NCBI RefSeq assembly: GCF_000004195.4
Contig: NC_030683.2
Location: 69,039,764 to 69,103,763 of the forward strand
DNA: 64,000 bases
Reading direction: 5' to 3'
From: Xenopus tropicalis
Taxonomy: Eukaryota > Chordata > Amphibia > Anura > Pipidae
The notes below the pieces were generated by a model. The model had not been told where the DNA came from and made no database searches. It worked only from the letters and a program-made list of their open reading frames with translations. The position numbers and the translations under genes are program-made. Below, in pieces: positions 11,010 through 22,214 of the stretch; the stretch's first letter is position 1, and each line of letters starts with the position of its first letter.

Positions 11010-11699
11010 TTAAACCACAAAAAAGCTTTTTTTTTATCTTGCTTTCTAAATATGATGCAATATAGTTCATTCTTTTATGGAGATGTCTCTACTAATCTGT
11101 TGTGCATTCACCATACTGGACTAAGGCAATAGGTGCGTTCCAGGATGTTGGCACCATTACAGATTGTGGAAAAATTATTCTGACTAACGAGGTATGAGGC
11201 CAGTGATTCACCATTCTGCTGTGTCACTCTGTGATCTCGCTTATTATCTGTGAACAGATTCATTAGTTTGAGTTCAGTGACAGTAAGAAATTGTGTTAGT
11301 TAAATTAATTCTTCCTTTTCTTGTCATAGCTGGGGAAGCATTTAAAAATAGAAAAAATAAAAAAGGTATCTGAGAAGTCTTTTCAACACAGTCTCTAGCT
11401 GTAAGTTCCTTTATAGATGGAAGAAAAAATGAATGTTGTAGCTCAATGTTAACAGTGCTACAATCACTGTATGATAACATCTCTGTATTGGCCATGTTAA
11501 CATTCAGATGTCATTCTTTTTTAATAGACATTTCTATATTTGTTTTAGACAAAAAAAACATTAAAATAACAGCACATGGTTAAGCTTACATTATTGACAA
11601 AGGGACTTGTTAAATTGCTGCTGTTCCTACTCCCTTCAGGGTGTTCTTAGTCTGGTCTGTTGGCTAAAGGGTTTATTTCTCTCCATATTATTGTTTTAT
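11010..11699. other. Single-copy DNA, no gene seen
   Basis: No TIR, array or convincing frame. A 73-codon minus-strand frame (11,274-11,495) has no recognisable domain. Confidence 0.4.
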
Positions 11700-11707
11700 C
11701 TCATAAG

Positions 11708-12433
11708 TAGAGATGTAGCGAACTGTTCGCCGGCGAACTAATTCGCGCGAACATCGGGTGTTCGCAAGTCCGCAAATTCGCGAACTTTTCGTGATGTTTG
11801 CAATTTGGGTTCGCCGGCACCGAAAAATCGCAAAACTTACGATAACGTTACGAATGCTCCGAAAAAGTCGCAAAACTTACGATAACGTTACGAATGCTCC
11901 GAAAAAGTCGCAAAACTTACGATAACGTTACGAATGCTCCGAAAAAGTCGCAAAACTTACGATAACGGTACGACTGCTCCGAAAAAGTCGCAAAACTTAC
12001 GATAACGTTCCGAATGCTCCGAAAAAGTCGCAAAACTTACGATAACGTTACGAATGCTCCGAAAAAGTCGCAAAACTTACGATAACGTTACAAATGCTCC
12101 GAAAAAGTCGCAAAACTTACGATAACTTTACGAAAGCGCCGGAAATTACGAAAAAGTCGCAAAATTACCGATCATTTCGAAAAACAGCGTGGGTCAATTT
12201 TTCAGAGAAATTTTTGCCCTTGATCCCCCTCCTGCATGCCACTGTCCAGGTCGTGGCACCCTTTAAACAACTTTAAAATCAGTTTTCTGGCCAGAAATGG
12301 CTTTTCTAGGTTTTAAAGTTCGCCTTCCCATTGAAGTCTATGGGGTTCGCAAAGTTTGTGAATATTCGCAATTTTCGGCGGAAGTTCGCGAACAGGTTCG
12401 CGAACTTTTTTTTTGAGGTTCGCTACATCCCTA
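11708..12433. mobile_element. hAT MITE family C, copy 1, carrying a 40-bp satellite
   Basis: Ends TAGAGATGTAGCGAAC (11,708) and GTTCGCTACATCCCTA (12,433), with a perfect 8-bp duplication CTCATAAG (11,700-11,707 and 12,434-12,441). The block 12,187-12,370 (TTGATCCCCCTCCTGCATGC, then CAGTTTTCTGGCCAGAAATG) is shared, inverted, with copy 2 at 59,716-60,443. The left-central part is instead a tandem array. Non-coding, 726 bp. Confidence 0.92.
11821..12140. repeat. 40-bp tandem repeat, about 8 units, inside hAT MITE C
   Basis: Exact 40-base period: TTACGATAACGTTACGAATG recurs at 11,838, 11,878, 11,918 and onward, with AAAAAGTCGCAAAAC between. Most units are identical; single changes appear in the fourth, fifth and seventh units (for example CGACTGCTCC near 11,971). 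The last unit is degenerate. No unique spacers, so not a CRISPR. Low divergence means recent expansion or homogenisation. Confidence 0.93.
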
Positions 12434-12639
12434 CTCATAAGTAAAGCTCTGTAAATGTAATTAGGGATAACCAAATGTTTTAGCCGAATACTATTCACTG
12501 TGAAATTTGTATTTTGGCAAGTGGTGAATGTGGCCATGCATTTGTTTTTACTGGCAAAAATTGCATTTTTTTGTTTGAAAAAAAAAAACATATGTGGAGC
12601 TAGAAAAATGCAAAGAGCAAACTCTAATAGATTCTTGTT

Positions 12640-12798
12640 CAGGGTTGGACTGACCCGACCCTTTCCGGCGCTCCCCCTGCCCGACCGCTCCTGTCCTGAA
12701 GCGTTAAATTTACGTGCGGGGGGGGGGGGGTGCGGACATCAGCAGGGCCAATGGGGCGGGGGCACCTGCAGGGCCCTTCACCCCCCAGTCCGACCCTG
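12640..12798. mobile_element. hAT-type MITE with CAGGGTYGGACTG ends
   Basis: Ends CAGGGTTGGACTG (12,640) and CAGTCCGACCCTG (12,798), with a perfect 8-bp duplication TTCTTGTT (12,632-12,639 and 12,799-12,806). A GC-rich core with a G-run at 12,719-12,730. The 120-codon frame across it is a composition artefact. Related copy at 36,420-36,664. Confidence 0.9.
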
Positions 12799-12806
12799 TT
12801 CTTGTT

Positions 12807-13403
12807 CATCACTTCTAGAAACTGAACAAGGATCTGTATTTCATAGTCATGTAATAGCTTAGAACAGAAACAGGAAGCTTATAAAAGCCTCAAACTATGA
12901 ACAGTCTTGCTGTTTGGGGTATCAATGAACTTCATAATAGAAGAGGTAAAATAGAAAAGCCCAGAAGTACAGGACAAATGCACAGTTAATAAGCAGGTTC
13001 TGATAATGAACAACTGCTAAGCTACTCCACTGCTAATTTGCATAAACAAAATGATCAGCTCATTAAAAGAGCAAAGACACAAAACCTGACACACTGAGAA
13101 CTTCCTGTATGCTTACATCATCATGTCCAGGCTTTGCCCTCACTTTTTTCCTACTGGACTAGTTCATTGGTTACTTCTGCACTCTAACCAGTTCCATAAC
13201 TTGAAAGGTAATTTCTTAATTTCTTCCTTGAAATGGCATAATGCAAACATGTTCAGCATATCACAAATCTGTCACAGGCACAGGAAGCAATGTCAGACTG
13301 CCAGGAGACACAGCCAATAGGGGTTAAGCCTGCTGCCAGTTCTGTGCGTGATTTCATAGAAATGTAGGGGATCAGAGAACCCTGTCCCCTGTTTCTCAGT
13401 CTG
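12807..13403. other. Single-copy DNA next to an LTR-like block
   Basis: No gene recognised. The right part (from about 13,290) may be the upstream end of the LTR-like element that follows, but I could not fix its 5' edge. Confidence 0.35.
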
Positions 13404-14132
13404 TGACATCATCCAGCCTAGCTACAGCCTGGGGAAGGACCCAATTGGCTGGATGCCCCAGTGCACGTCTGGGAGAGGTTTGCCTAAGGTTTGGAGCCAA
13501 AAATCTAGGGGCGGGCCCAGCAGTTTATAAAGGGAGCCCCTGTTGTGTTTGTCAGTGTTGAAAGAGAGATACAGAATGAGCAGCCTGTATAAAGTGTTGT
13601 GAGTCAGACTGCAAAGATAAAAGTCTGCTGGGCTGCCAGAGAGTAGAAGTCCTCTGTGGTATCTGTGTGTGTGTGTCCCCTGGAGTGAACAGGTATTGCC
13701 ACCTTTTCAAAGGGGAAGGTACTCTGGGGCAGGTAGCGCTACCTGGGGGGACTTAAGAGCTCTTGGGGAAGGGCCTGAACTGATTTAAGGGTTGGGGGTC
13801 TATCCGGTTCCTAGTTGGGGCTGGGCAAGTACAGAGACTGTGCCAGGAGTGGATAGACTGTACAAGTTCCTCAGGACAGGATTATCAGTTATCCCTAAAG
13901 CTGTTCTACCTTCTATTTCAAAAGTTATATAAATTTTGATATTGCTCCAACCCCTGTGTGATTATTTCCTAGTGGAAATCCCCTTGAGGTGTGTTCCTCA
14001 GTGTCCACTAGGTGGAGGCACTGCGCTACATCCCAATTCCCAGTATCTATAATTCAAGAGAACAACAAATCTCCTGTTTTTCTAAGCCTATACACAGCCA
14101 AACTTAATGAATGTGCCAAGAAAGGGTTACAT
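13404..14132 (+). mobile_element. LTR-like element, copy 1
   Basis: Shares ordered blocks with 51,991-53,104: an opening TGACATCATCCAGCCT, a GTGCACGTCTG/TTTGGAGCCAAAA block, a TATA box (TTTATAAA, 13,524-13,531), the tail CTCAGTGTCCACTAGGTGGA, and the end GCCAAGAAAGGGTTACA. A TATA box in the middle third and an ending in CA suit a retroelement LTR. I found no convincing 5' TG edge or 5-bp duplication, so the LTR label is tentative. Confidence 0.45.
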
Positions 14133-16550
14133 AAGGAAGTAAAAAAAAAAAAGTGTTTATAAGGGTCACTGACGCCCCTCCGGCAGTGGTTCTATGCAGA
14201 AGTGAAGGATCAGCAGAGGGATGATGCTGAGGTGAATATCTCTTCAGCTGCACATATTTTGTTAACTATGTATATGGCAAAGATTTAGGGTTACGACCAC
14301 ACCTGTGGGGAAACTCTGGTCAGGGAGGTGGAGCGTGACATCATGGGGACAGACTGCTGCTGTTCTGGGGCAGCGATTGGCAATTGCCAGATCGCCACCA
14401 GGCAGGTGAAATACTGGCTGGGGGGGTCAAAACCAAGACTAAAGATAAATCATGCAAGGTTAAACTGGGTAGGGTGGTGTCCATTTTTTCTTTTTAAATT
14501 ATAATGTAAGTGTTCCTTTATATTACTACTGATATCATTCTTATCACTGATAAGAAAGTTTTATGGTAACATACTCTCTCTTAATAATGGTTGCCTTTTG
14601 AATTCAAGCAACTTATAGGAGTTCATTAGGGTCATTAAATGTATGAGTTCCAATACAAATAGTGCATCAATCACAGAGCAATAATATTATAAAGGAGCAC
14701 AATATTGCTGAATTTCTGCTGCTGTCTGGGCTCATGGCAGAAACAGTCACAGAAAACCATTTGCTTTTTTAGGCCACGCATAGCCATAATATGGGCACTA
14801 GGTGGCGCAAACTATCTTTTTCATATATTTCTTTCTTCCTAACATGCTCATCTCTAGTTTGATCAGCACCTAAGCCTTCAAGAGGATAGGCCCTGTAAAA
14901 TTCCACAGCACTAACCCTTGATGGTTTTTAGTTATGCCTCTTAGCTATAGCATGATGTCCTTGCAAGGAATACTGTATAAATGTGAGTTAAGGAAAATCT
15001 CTCATACAGTGAACACACAACAGCCCAGTATATATTTATATTGTTTGCATAAACATTTGCATTGACTGTGTATTTATAAAAATGCTTTGGTTGCAGTGCA
15101 AATAAAAATGTACAAAGATAATAAGTACTAGTTAGGTAGCACTTACTGGAATACACTTTAAGAAGTCTGTTTAAGACCTGTAAAATACATTTAAGAATAA
15201 TTATCTACTATTATAAGCATTATAAACACAGACAGACATATAAATTATGATTTTTTTTCCTTCAGTCCTGCAGGATTTGAGTTTTGGTTTAATGTACATT
15301 CTTCCATGTTATAAGTTATCTACTTTTTTGTATTTATATTTCCAATGACTGTTGGATAATATTTATTTAACCCCTTACTACCATACAGGTTTACATCTTA
15401 TGGCATAAATTGGCAACTTAAACTTGGAAGAAATAGCTGTATGGAATGTATCCCTGAAAACAGCAGTAACCTGACAATAATATTGCATCTGTACCCCTTA
15501 AGTCCACAAAATGTTTGCTTCTAACATGAGTTAAGAATGAGCATAAAAGCCTACATATTTTACTTAGTACTCATCATTGGTATAAATGTATATGGTGTTG
15601 ACAATTACAGTAAAAGGTGTGGAGAGTGGGCTTTGGAAAAACACAAATAAACACAAACACTATGTTAAGGGATGTCACAGAGCTGCCAAACCTGCAGACA
15701 TGAGCAGTAGCTATATTCATTTCATACGATGAATGCTTTTCTTTTTGATTTTTTTTTTGTTATTGCCCTTTCAGTATTATACTATTAGATGTTTAAATCT
15801 ATACTTAATTCCCTGGTGCACACCCATGTTCAGCTTTAAAGGTAAGGCTCTATGGTAAATGACAGCCTAATGCTTCAATTTATCTATCTACAGATGAAGC
15901 ATAATGGTTCAACACAGAAAACACAACTACAAACCTTCAAATCAAACTGAAAAATTGACACTGCATAGAGGTCCTTCACGTCTATATATTATGCTCAGGT
16001 CTCCATTATAAGTAAATTGTACCTGTATGAATTTTGCTGGTTCCTGACATTCATTTGGGGGTTTGGCTAAGGACAAACTGAAAGAGGCATGAAAATGACA
16101 ATACCTAGCCTATCCATATTACATATTAGTTATGCTGTGCTAGAACCACAGAATTTGTTTTTATAGCTGGTCCTTCTTCCATCCTTGCAATTTCCATTAA
16201 CATACTTATCTCTGTAAGAGTCTAGTTTTGCTATTTGTAGTTGTAGTGTGAGAAAATGTAAATATGTACCTTTCCTCTTTCCATCACATTCACACTGTGA
16301 AGATTTCAACATTCTAAATACTTGTAGAAGAGGTTGAAAAATGACACATCCATCTAACCTAAACCTGCCTAACTGTTAGCTGATCCAGGAAGAGGCTAAA
16401 AAAAGTATTTCTTACTCCCAAAAGGACAATTGGACCTGACCTTTGGTCAGCTTTGTACTAGAGTTCATTTTTTGTGATTTGGTACACTTCACTTCACTAA
16501 AAACACAATCAAGCCTTTCTTGAAACTATGTTGACCCTATTTTGAAACTA
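14133..16550. other. Single-copy AT-rich DNA, no gene seen
   Basis: About 2.4 kb with only short, unrelated frames on both strands. No TIR, LTR or tandem array recognised. Confidence 0.4.
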
Positions 16551-17034
16551 TGACCAGTGATAGTTGCCCATAGTAACCAATTAGATCTTTTCTAAAGCTG
16601 GCCATACACCTAACGATTTTACTCTCCTTGACCGATATCAGTGCAATCTGACAAATCTGTCAAATTATAGTAAGCTTAGTGGGCACCAAACTATCATACA
16701 TCTAGCGATTTTTCATATGACAACAGTCAGAAAATCAATCAGGTTTTAGTCATTAACAATGAAATGTATCCATTTCTTGCAGGACCAAGCTGGCAGCTAC
16801 CCACAGTTGTCCTAGCTTCAGCTAGACAATATTGCTTGAAATGTTCGTTTTTGTTGATGGATAAATTATACTTATCTAATTATACTATAAATTATTGTTT
16901 TTTTAAGATAAGCTTGGTTGTACAGTAACAAAAAGAGCTTTAAAAAATCTACAAATGTATGGCCATCTTAACTTGTAAGTGGCCATTCAAATCTAATTGC
17001 TGATTGGTTGCTATAGGCAACATTACTGGTGATG
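16551..17034. mobile_element. Older MITE split by a nested MITE
   Basis: Inverted ends: ACCAGTGATAGTTGCCCATA (16,551) and GCAACATTACTGGTGAT (17,034), each followed inward by the AACCAATTAGAT-like block. A fragment of the same type lies at about 21,925-21,985. The nested element described next separates its halves. Confidence 0.5.
16598..16965. mobile_element. TTAA-type MITE with GCTGGCCATACAC ends, copy 1
   Basis: Ends CTGGCCATACACC and TGTATGGCCATC as inverted repeats. The left flank is TAAA and the right flank TTAA, so a decayed TTAA duplication of piggyBac type is plausible. The same ends bound 31,171-31,510. Non-coding. Confidence 0.6.
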
Positions 17035-17189
17035 ATTAATAAATACCTCTTGGAACCTCTTTGCTTTTTATCTGAATGGATGGCTTTGTGTTTGCTGGAA
17101 GAACCTACTGGTGAATAAAGCATCTGAGAATTTTTTGTGTGTTTTATATTTTGTAATCTTCCTGATCTACAACACTCACTTTACTTACT

Positions 17190-17824
17190 TTAAAGGAGTT
17201 CAGATGATCAGAAGCCAAACAGGCAGAAAAAACGCTGAGCTGTGTAAAGAAAGTTCCCATAATGCCTCACTCCTGCACCGAGACCCAGACATGTACATGC
17301 TCAGTTAGTAAGACTAGGGGGCAGATTTACTAATCCACGAATCCGAATCCCGAAAGGGAAAAAATCGTATTGGAAACAAAAATTTTGCGACTTTTTTGTC
17401 GCTACGACGAAAAAGTAACGGAAAATATACAAAAAAGTTGCGACAGCAATGAAAAAATTGCGGGACATACGAAAAATCGCCACAACGACAAAAAAGGTCG
17501 CAAAAAATACAGATCATTACGGAAAAACACATTTGGACGCTTTCGGTCCGTTCATGGATTAGTAAATCTCCCCCTATGAGTCAGCTTCCTGCTGATTGGC
17601 TCAGATCCACATTCCTATGGGGGGAGGAGTGAGTTTTTAGCATTCTTGAGGGAGGGGGAAGCAGGAGAGGAATGAGAGCAGAGAGCTGCGTGTCTCTGGC
17701 AGAGGAAAACAGACACAACAAATCTTTTGACAGGGAACTCGGTGCAGTGTTTCTGCTTATTGCTGTATTTACATATACCTTTCTGATAAAGCTTACTTAG
17801 TTTTTACCTTTCTTTCTCCTTTAA
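17190..17824. mobile_element. TTAA-type MITE family D, copy 1, with nested TA MITE
   Basis: TTAA at 17,190-17,193 followed by AGGAG, and CTCCT before TTAA at 17,821-17,824: piggyBac-type duplication. Matches 32,447-33,473 and 60,782-61,192 in inverse orientation (blocks TTCCCATAATGCCTCACTCC and GATAAAGCTTACTTAG). About 90 bp just inside the left end are missing compared with those copies. Contains the nested element at 17,317-17,574. Confidence 0.85.
17317..17574. mobile_element. TA-target MITE family E, copy 1
   Basis: Ends GGGGGCAGATTTACTAATCC and GGATTAGTAAATCTCCCCC, flanked by TA on both sides (17,315-17,316 and 17,575-17,576), the Tc1/mariner-type duplication. The interior is A-rich with TCGCAAAA blocks. 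It sits at the same position in its TTAA host as the copy at 32,786-33,252. Confidence 0.85.
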
Positions 17825-18174
17825 GGCAGTTTATTAATACACACTTTTGCCCATTTCAGTATATAGACCTATCTTAAAAATAAATGCTGCCCTCTGAGCA
17901 CTACCTACACAAATTTAGTGAGTTCCCTCACTACACTGGGGAACTCTTGGACAGTGGACAGTTTCTCCATACAATTAAAAACCTTTTTTACAGGACAGCC
18001 TCCCAATGGAAAGGATGAACCAATGGAATGGTTCCAAAACACTCCAGCTTCAAGGACACAGCATATTCTCTGTTCAGCAACACCTTGCCTGGAGCTTACA
18101 CCTCCCAATATAGAGAAATTAAAGGCAAAATTTGCCTTTTGACATGTTACTTTGATCATTCTCTCACAACTTAT

Positions 18175-18890
18175 AGCAAATTAAGCTCATCTTCTTTAGT
18201 GTAAACAATCCCAAATTGACAAAATTCTCTTTATAGCTGAGACATTCCATTTCTTTTATCATCTTAGTAGTTTGACCTAATCATCCACGCTGATTACGGC
18301 TTATAATGCCATTCTCCAAAACATAATCTTGAATGTGATCCCTTAACAAACCTTCAAATCGCTTTCCCACAACAGATGTCAGATTTATATGCCTGTAATT
18401 GACAAGCTGAGATTGTAGTGACTTTTTAAATATTGGAATTAAATCATCTAATCTTCAATTTATAGGCACCATACCTGATGAAAGTCAGTCAGAGAAAATC
18501 ATAAAATTGGCTTGGCTAAAGCTAAACTAATTTTTCTAAGGCCCAGGGGCCTTGTTCACATTAATTTTGTTAAAACATTTAAGTACCATATCTTGAGACA
18601 GCCTTTGACAACTTGTTTGTGCTAAGCCATGAGTACAGCGTTGGTCCTGTAACTTCTCAACTGCATACATTGAGAAACAGAATTGGTTAAACACATTTGC
18701 CTTTTCAGTATCTATTGTAACCAAAATATCTTAATTTTTGTAATGGAACCATACTCACAAACAACATCTTTTTACTATTGATGAACTAAAAAGTTTTTGG
18801 GATTAATCTTTGCTTGGGGCACTACAAATTTCTCATTTTGTATTTTGTCTTCCTAATAGCTGCTTTATAACTTTTTTTAGTAGTAATTAT
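18175..18890 (-). pseudogene. Decayed CR1 LINE fragment with internal deletion
   Basis: Minus-strand translation matches the CR1 copy at 53.5-55.5 kb. From right to left: linker residues (AIRKTKYKMRN.., IPKTF), then DTEKANVFNQF and SQDMVLKCFNKINVNKAPGP (RT block 0/1, open 18,536-18,724), IPIFKKS, LTSVVGK, FEGLLRDHI. It then jumps to the thumb (ECLSYKENFVNLGLFTLKK). The RT palm with its catalytic Asp residues is gone. Many stops and shifts; old. Confidence 0.75.
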
Positions 18891-20321
18891 AAGTTATTAC
18901 AAAAGCATCAGACCCCTCTGACTTGTATATCTTAAATTGTTTACATTTAAATTAAACCACATGGTCATTAACATTTTACATTTGTTTCTTAAGGCAATAC
19001 AGTGAGAATAGTAATGGGTTAATATATTTTTGCATGACAACCATTTCTGTTCTTTGCTTTTATAAAAATAAAAAAAAAATGCCTGTCTAAATCCACCTGC
19101 TAAAGTAAAGTTTTTGGTTCTTTGTTGACCCAATGCACAGTATGTTTGTTTTTTGAAAGAAACAGTAAATTAGACAATTTTATGGTCACTTTACCCAGAT
19201 ACTCTAGTACATTTATAATTCATTTTGGGTAATATTTATCACCAAATTTATTACCTAATTCCCAGCTAAAAAGTTAGTTAATGCGTTTAATCTTGTGGAT
19301 CAAATTGTGACCCAGTTCAGGTATGTGATCCCAGCGTTACACATGGTCCTAATGGTTGTTTGAACCAGCAGCACTACCTCCTATTATGGATAATCTTTTG
19401 ACTAAAGTGATGCGAGAAGCGGTTCATTTTTCATTTATGAATACCAAAAGAATTCAGATACAAAATATCCATATAACTACTTAAATACAGAGAAGGAATA
19501 AAACACAAAGCATTGCAGCTCAGCATTGGGTTTGACAAATGTGTGTGGAAAAACCACGTACCTTCAATTCTTCCCTCTGTTCTCTTTAGGGCAAAACCAA
19601 CCTCTTTTATCCAGCAACTTTGAGATTGGCACTTTCTAGCATCCAGAAATTCCACAGCAGGACAAAAAAAAAATATACAAAAGTAAGCACTTACCTAGGA
19701 ACAAAAAGAGAAAAAAAGAGGTAAGATAAATTAACGGTGGAAACAAAGGATCCTTTGCAAAATTCTTTTAAACTATGAAAGCTGTTACATTCAAAGTTAC
19801 TTTTTATAACACACAGCATACCATCATTTTTAACTCTATGTCAGAGAGTTAATGTGTTGCTTGATTTTTATTTAAAAAGGTCAGCTATGCTTGTCCTTGT
19901 CCAAGCTGAGTAGCTATTGTAACACACATGGACTGACAAGATCAAGCGGGAATTGCATCAGGGGAGAAGAATGGTGTTATAAAAGATGAAAACCTACATC
20001 TCAAAGTGTTCCTTTCTTACTTTTGTTTCTTTAGTTCCTAATCACCATGTAGTTTTCCTTTTCTGATGCTGAAAACTCATGGGGGGTGATTATCCCTTTG
20101 CTGCATCAGATCTAGGCCTGTTGTGCTATAATCTGTTGGCAGAGCTGCTTGATGGAGAGCCATGCAAGACCATCAGAGCACTTCTCAGCCATTGCTCATT
20201 CTTGTATGGGTAAAGCAAGAATTTTAGACAATATCTAATCGATTCAAGCACAATTCAGCTTGTCTGTTAACAGAAAGGTAGATCATTTTTTCTACAATGT
20301 ATAGACAGTATTTTATCACAG
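18891..20321. other. Single-copy DNA, no gene seen
   Basis: AT-rich sequence between the CR1 fragment and the TA-tract cluster. No TIR or coding pattern recognised. Confidence 0.4.
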
Positions 20322-20487
20322 TATATATATATATATATATATACATATATACAAGGAAGAGTGGAGCACACCCTATAAGGGTTCAAACGCCCTGGGTGCT
20401 GGCTAAAATGAGGGAATATATGGACAGAGAGCCGCACACACAAGGACTTAGCAATAAAGTGAAAAAATTTATTCAAAAAAATCCAAC

Positions 20488-20517
20488 GTTTCGAGTACTG
20501 ACTGTACTCTTCCTCAG
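20488..20517 (-). other. Hammerhead-core-like hairpin, copy 1
   Basis: On the minus strand: CTGAGGA, then A, a 6-bp stem GAGTAC/GTACTC with a 5-base loop, then GAAAC. CUGANGA and GAAA around stem II are the hammerhead ribozyme core, but there is one extra A before stem II and I see no closing stems I and III. Self-cleavage is therefore unproven. Confidence 0.4.
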
Positions 20518-20707
20518 GGACAAACCTATATATATATATATATATATATATATAGCAATAAATATTCTGTGGCTGGCACACCCTTAAAATTTGTCAAAAA
20601 TTTATTGAAGACATATTGTTAAAAAAAATTTAAAAAGTTAAATTTTTGGCTGTGCACCCCGCAAAGTATTAAGCTTTGGAGTGCAGACACCAATTGGAAG
20701 AAGAAAA

Positions 20708-20775
20708 AATAATAGCTACTCCATATATATATATCTATATATATATAGATATATATATATGGAGTAGCTATTATT
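20708..20775. repeat. AT-rich perfect palindrome
   Basis: AATAATAGCTACTCCATA and its reverse complement flank a self-complementary TA tract, giving arms of about 34 bases with almost no loop. It could extrude as a cruciform. It may mark the head-to-head junction of two copies of one module. Confidence 0.8.
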
Positions 20776-20859
20776 TTGGGACTGCACCCAGGCTCCCTTG
20801 GACCTACTTATACGTGAGTGCCTTTCTTCTTGCAACATACTGTATATATATATATGTAT

Positions 20860-20890
20860 TTGAGAAAGGTCCCGATGGGGACCAAAACGT
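20860..20890 (+). other. Hammerhead-core-like hairpin, copy 2
   Basis: TTGAGAAA, a 6-bp stem GGTCCC/GGGACC with loop GATG, then AAAACGT. Same layout as the other copies, but both core strands depart from hammerhead consensus. Confidence 0.35.
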
Positions 20891-21228
20891 AACATTGGCT
20901 GTTCATGCGTTTTTAATACACAATTGATTGTTTTTGGAATATAACTCGGTGTTGCTGGTCTTTTTTGGATATTTAAATCATTTACCTTGCACCCGAGCTA
21001 AGAGCTGAAGCAGAGTGCCACCCTGGGTTTGCTATATATATATATATATATACACAAGGAATCAGAAGCTGGTTGGTGTATTTATTGTAATTTATACTGA
21101 GATAACTGGTACATGCAGTGCTGTACTTTATTTACAATATATTAGTAATCTTAAATGAACTACATTCAATTACATCAAAGGCACTGCACCACCATCTTAT
21201 CATATGCCATGCTATGCTGCAACAGATG

Positions 21229-21805
21229 TTAAAGTGGACCTGTCACCCAGACTTAGAAAGCTTTATAATAAAAGCCCTTTTCAAATGAAACAAGAAACTC
21301 AAAATCATTTTTTCATTACCACATCCATACCCATTATAAAAGCATTTAAAAATCCCAGCTGTCAGTCATATATTGCCTGCCTATATGCCTTAGGCATAGA
21401 GGTGGAGCAGAGAGATACTTTCACTTTCAATTCAGGACTTTTTAGATGTTGCTGCTGTTCTCGCATTCCCCCTCCCTCTGCACTATGTAATTTTGTAACC
21501 AGTGAATAGGCATGGGTATCAGGGTTCCCCATACTGGCACAGAAACAAGATTTTGGCAGGATGCAATGCCTGCTTTGTTATTAAAATTAACGGAGCGAAC
21601 ATTCAGATTTATGCATGACTTTTTTGCCTGGACAAACACAACCAACATTATAGCATTTCTAAATATGCTAACACCTGAGAATAAAAAAAAGGTTTTATAG
21701 CTGTTTTTTTTCCCCAAACACAGAAATTAAGACATTTGCCCCGTAGCATTAAACACGTATACAGGCAAATATACATGTTTTTTGTTGAAAATTGTGTCCC
21801 TTTAA
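21229..21805. mobile_element. TTAA-type MITE with AAGTGGACCTGTCACCC end
   Basis: TTAA at 21,229-21,232 followed by AGTGGACCTGTCACCC; right end TGTGTCCCT followed by TTAA at 21,802-21,805. Non-coding; the 101-codon frame inside has no domain. Confidence 0.6.
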
Positions 21806-22214
21806 TAACAAATATAAATCATTTCAAACATTCACTTTCTGGTCACCTTTTTGCAGATCCCTACCAATAGAAATATTGCATGTATATTAAGGGGTATATT
21901 TATCATGCTATGTAAAAAGTGGAGTGAAGCATTACCGGTGATGTTGCCCAGTGCAACCAATCAGCAATTAGATTTCAACAGTTAGAAAACCAAAGCAAAG
22001 CATTCAGAGTGACTGAAAATTATTTGAATGGCTAAAAAGCCCTTATCTGTACAAAATGACAACATGTTTCGCACTTTAATATATTAACTTTTCTATGCAA
22101 TATGAGGGATTTCACACATTTTGCAAGAAAACAAAATATTGGTGCCACAATTAGAGCTTCTTCTTAGTTAATATATTTAAGTATGGCACATATTATTCAG
22201 AATATTTAGGACCC

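Larger units (their letters stand above)
20322..21052. repeat. Cluster of (TA)n tracts separating hairpin modules
   Basis: Alternating TA tracts at 20,322-20,352, 20,527-20,554, 20,724-20,760, about 20,841-20,856 and 21,032-21,052. Between them lie unique modules, two of which contain the shared hairpin motif (20,488-20,517 minus and 20,860-20,890 plus). TA tracts beside such hairpins also occur in the Penelope-like element at 39.5-40.7 kb (TATATA near 39,595 and 40,549), so these modules may be ends of related non-autonomous elements. Open frames here are only TA repeats (YIYIYI). Confidence 0.6.

Noticed and set aside
11821..12140. Regular 40-bp repeats looking like a CRISPR array
   Set aside because: No unique spacers between identical repeats, no cas genes, and the array lies in an eukaryotic MITE.
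12500..12862. 120-codon frame across 12.5-12.9 kb
   Set aside because: Runs through a GC-rich hAT MITE core with a G-run; composition artefact.
20267..20927. Frames of 83-104 codons rich in YIYIYI
   Set aside because: Translation of (TA)n tracts; no protein evidence.
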